Source: Deltaproteobacteria bacterium (GTDB lineage: Bacteria > UBA10199 > JACPAL01). Taken from it: DNA of 64,000 nt. Each line of letters begins with the position of its first letter. The stretch's first letter is position 1. Position numbers and translations under genes: made by a program. The stretch spans positions 35,067 to 99,066 of the forward strand of contig JACPAK010000007.1 in the NCBI GenBank assembly GCA_016180845.1, given 5' to 3'. Under the pieces are notes generated by a model. It was given only the letters and a program-made list of their open reading frames with translations, did no database searches and had not been told where the DNA came from. This document shows positions 62,846-64,000 of the stretch, piece after piece.

Positions 62846-63691
62846 ATGAGTACCACCAAAACACAGCAACTTTTAGACGAGCTTCTAAGTAAGGATCCTG
62901 CAAAGACCAGTCTCGACATCTATTCATTTATTCAGCAGCACAAGAGACTCTTCCTTGAGAAATTTGGAAATTTCGTGAAACAATTTGAAGATCTTTTTAA
63001 TGAACTGAATTTGATCATCCAGCTTCTAAATTACGTTCCCAAGGACGGGTGGAAGCAAAGCAAAGGTGCTCAGTATCTTTTATATCCTGAGACAATGAAA
63101 ACATTGCACAGGGCTTTTGAGGACACAATTGATGGTTACTATGACGAAGCGATGATATTGAACCGGAGTGTCTATGAGACATTTTTGAGGGTCGTTTTCG
63201 CCTCTTGTTACCCTAGCGATTATGAATCCATCTTCGTGCCAATTGCCGGAAAGCGTGCTTTTAATGTCACGAATTTTGTAAAAGACGATCTGAAACTCAA
63301 TTGGGAGTTTCTCTACTCCATCATGTCAGCGATTCATCATTCCAAAAAAACTAAACATCTAAGGCGCATGAATGACCCTTCTCAGCAAAAAAACCCTATA
63401 ATTCTCGAATACGAATCGAGCGAAGACGGAATGGCTATGTGCGTGAATATTACCTGTTTTAACCTTACTTGTCTTTTTCATGCCATCGCCTCAATTTTTG
63501 AAACGGACTTTCCCAATCACCCCGATCTTAAACTCCGTATAGATCGTATTCATAAAATTGACGAGGCCCTCTTGGGGATCATCGAAGCGAACCCAAAGAA
63601 GGATTTTAGTAATTTATCATCGGATATCAGAAAAATAGGTATGATCATCAAAGCATCAGGTCAAAACCAGGACTGGAAGAAAGTCGTCTAA
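62846..63691 (+). CDS. Hypothetical helical protein (DUF5677-like)
   Basis: A 281-residue protein with AGAAGG before the ATG. It is helical and AT-rich. DEAMILNRSVYETFLRVVFAS and NWEFLYSIMSAIHHSKKTKH resemble the DUF5677 pattern. It follows the previous gene by one base, so both are co-translated. Position inside the repeat-bounded defence island suggests an accessory defence role, but no catalytic motif is seen. Confidence 0.55.
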   Translation: MSTTKTQQLLDELLSKDPAKTSLDIYSFIQQHKRLFLEKFGNFVKQFEDLFNELNLIIQLLNYVPKDGWKQSKGAQYLLYPETMKTLHRAFEDTIDGYYDEAMILNRSVYETFLRVVFASCYPSDYESIFVPIAGKRAFNVTNFVKDDLKLNWEFLYSIMSAIHHSKKTKHLRRMNDPSQQKNPIILEYESSEDGMAMCVNITCFNLTCLFHAIASIFETDFPNHPDLKLRIDRIHKIDEALLGIIEANPKKDFSNLSSDIRKIGMIIKASGQNQDWKKVV

Positions 63692-63901
63692 GGCTTGAAT
63701 TATACATTTTATGGCGGCTCCGGCTTCCTGTTATTGGAGAAGAAGGAGCGCCCCGAATTTTCTATTTCCCCACCGCCTCGCGACAACTGAGACAGTTTGC
63801 CACTTGCGACCGAGTGCCCACCCTCCCAGCCCTCCGCGGATCCCCGGCCCGCGCGTTGATTGATGCGGGGGGTTTAAAGGTGGCGCGGGCCTCGTAAAGC
63901 C
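63692..63901. other. Repeat-like non-coding stretch inside the right end of the island
   Basis: No gene is supported. From about 63775 the DNA is very GC-rich, and its frames on both strands give low-complexity Arg/Gly/Pro peptides (GPGIRGGLGGWALGRKWQ). It leads directly into the right copy of the 66-bp inverted repeat. It looks like part of a dispersed cassette. Confidence 0.4.
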
Positions 63902-63967
63902 GGGGCGAGTCGCTGGGCCCCGCCAGAGGCGGGCAGGCAAGTGAGGGACAAGTGGGAAGTAAGACGT
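63902..63967. repeat. 66-bp inverted repeat, right copy
   Basis: The exact reverse complement of 54858-54923, beginning GGGGCGAGTCGCTGGG and ending AGTAAGACGT. The flanking bases differ, so the 66 bp are a bounded unit. The last 33 bases of the window show no further feature. Confidence 0.95.
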
Positions 63968-64000
63968 GCAAGCCGAGTGACGGAGTTTACGACGGCGCGA

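Noticed and set aside
63731..63971. Two 69-codon minus-strand frames at the right end
   Set aside because: They overlap each other within the repeat and have low-complexity composition, so coding is unlikely.

Overview
The window reads as a chromosome fragment of an aerobic, diderm bacterium, most likely from a deltaproteobacterial or myxobacteria-like lineage that I cannot name. The pointers are sigma-54 promoters, an IHF alpha gene beside pheST, secreted delta-60/Calx-beta/thrombospondin-3 proteins, a eukaryote-type Ser/Thr kinase, an aa3-type oxidase with its assembly factors, and the C5 haem pathway. Genes are dense, often overlap by 4 bp, and lie on both strands. I see no rRNA, CRISPR array, insertion sequence, integrase or origin. 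The taxonomic placement is inference from gene content only.

Layout. 1-9.2 kb: pcm (cut by the edge) and surE; a NodIJ-like ABC exporter; a PuuD-like membrane protein; an operon of three secreted proteins, two of which look like zincin metalloproteases (HEAVH and a degenerate HQWVH); and a small VCBS-like protein. A 25-bp direct repeat of the puuD 3' end brackets the secreted operon. 9.3-16.3 kb: a PlsC-type acyltransferase, a HemQ-like protein, a B12-binding radical SAM enzyme, pgeF and two aldo/keto reductases. 16.5-29.3 kb: a lipoprotein behind a sigma-54 promoter; a respiratory block (oxidase subunits II-I-III-IV, a CtaA-CtaB fusion, Sco, DUF420), interrupted by a kinase and a Fic protein; an MFS exporter; and a siroheme nitrite/sulfite reductase. 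29.4-38.7 kb: tRNA-Pro(GGG), a thrombospondin-3 protein, then the translation cluster thrS-infC-rpmI-rplT-pheS-pheT-ihfA and tRNA-Val(GAC). PheT lacks its tRNA-binding domain, ThrS lacks TGS, and infC starts with AUU. 38.8-47 kb: a giant delta-60/Calx-beta protein with a lipoprotein, a stand-alone Fis-type DNA-binding protein, cdd, hemA, a half-length HemX and siroheme synthase. 47-52 kb: thioredoxin, a trypsin-like protease, uppP and several minor genes.

53-64 kb is accessory. It starts with a toxin-antitoxin cluster (an eroded HigB-like toxin, a small Xre-like HTH and a RES toxin). A defence island follows: a DUF1016-N/SNase fusion, hsdM, a Bro-N gene, hsdS, hsdR and two uncharacterised genes. 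A perfect 66-bp inverted repeat encloses this island (54858-54923 and 63902-63967), and GC-rich repeat-like cassettes lie beside it.

The strongest unusual signal is regulatory. Three secreted-protein genes (16505, 32135 and 43732) each have a GG-N10-GC sigma-54 promoter. Two of them also carry paired TTATCA-N3-TGATAA-type inverted repeats about 100 bp upstream, and the third has a weaker site. A stand-alone Fis-domain gene ends beside one of these promoters. This looks like a local sigma-54 regulon for very large surface proteins. A second theme is GC-rich palindromes inserted in frame in three housekeeping genes.
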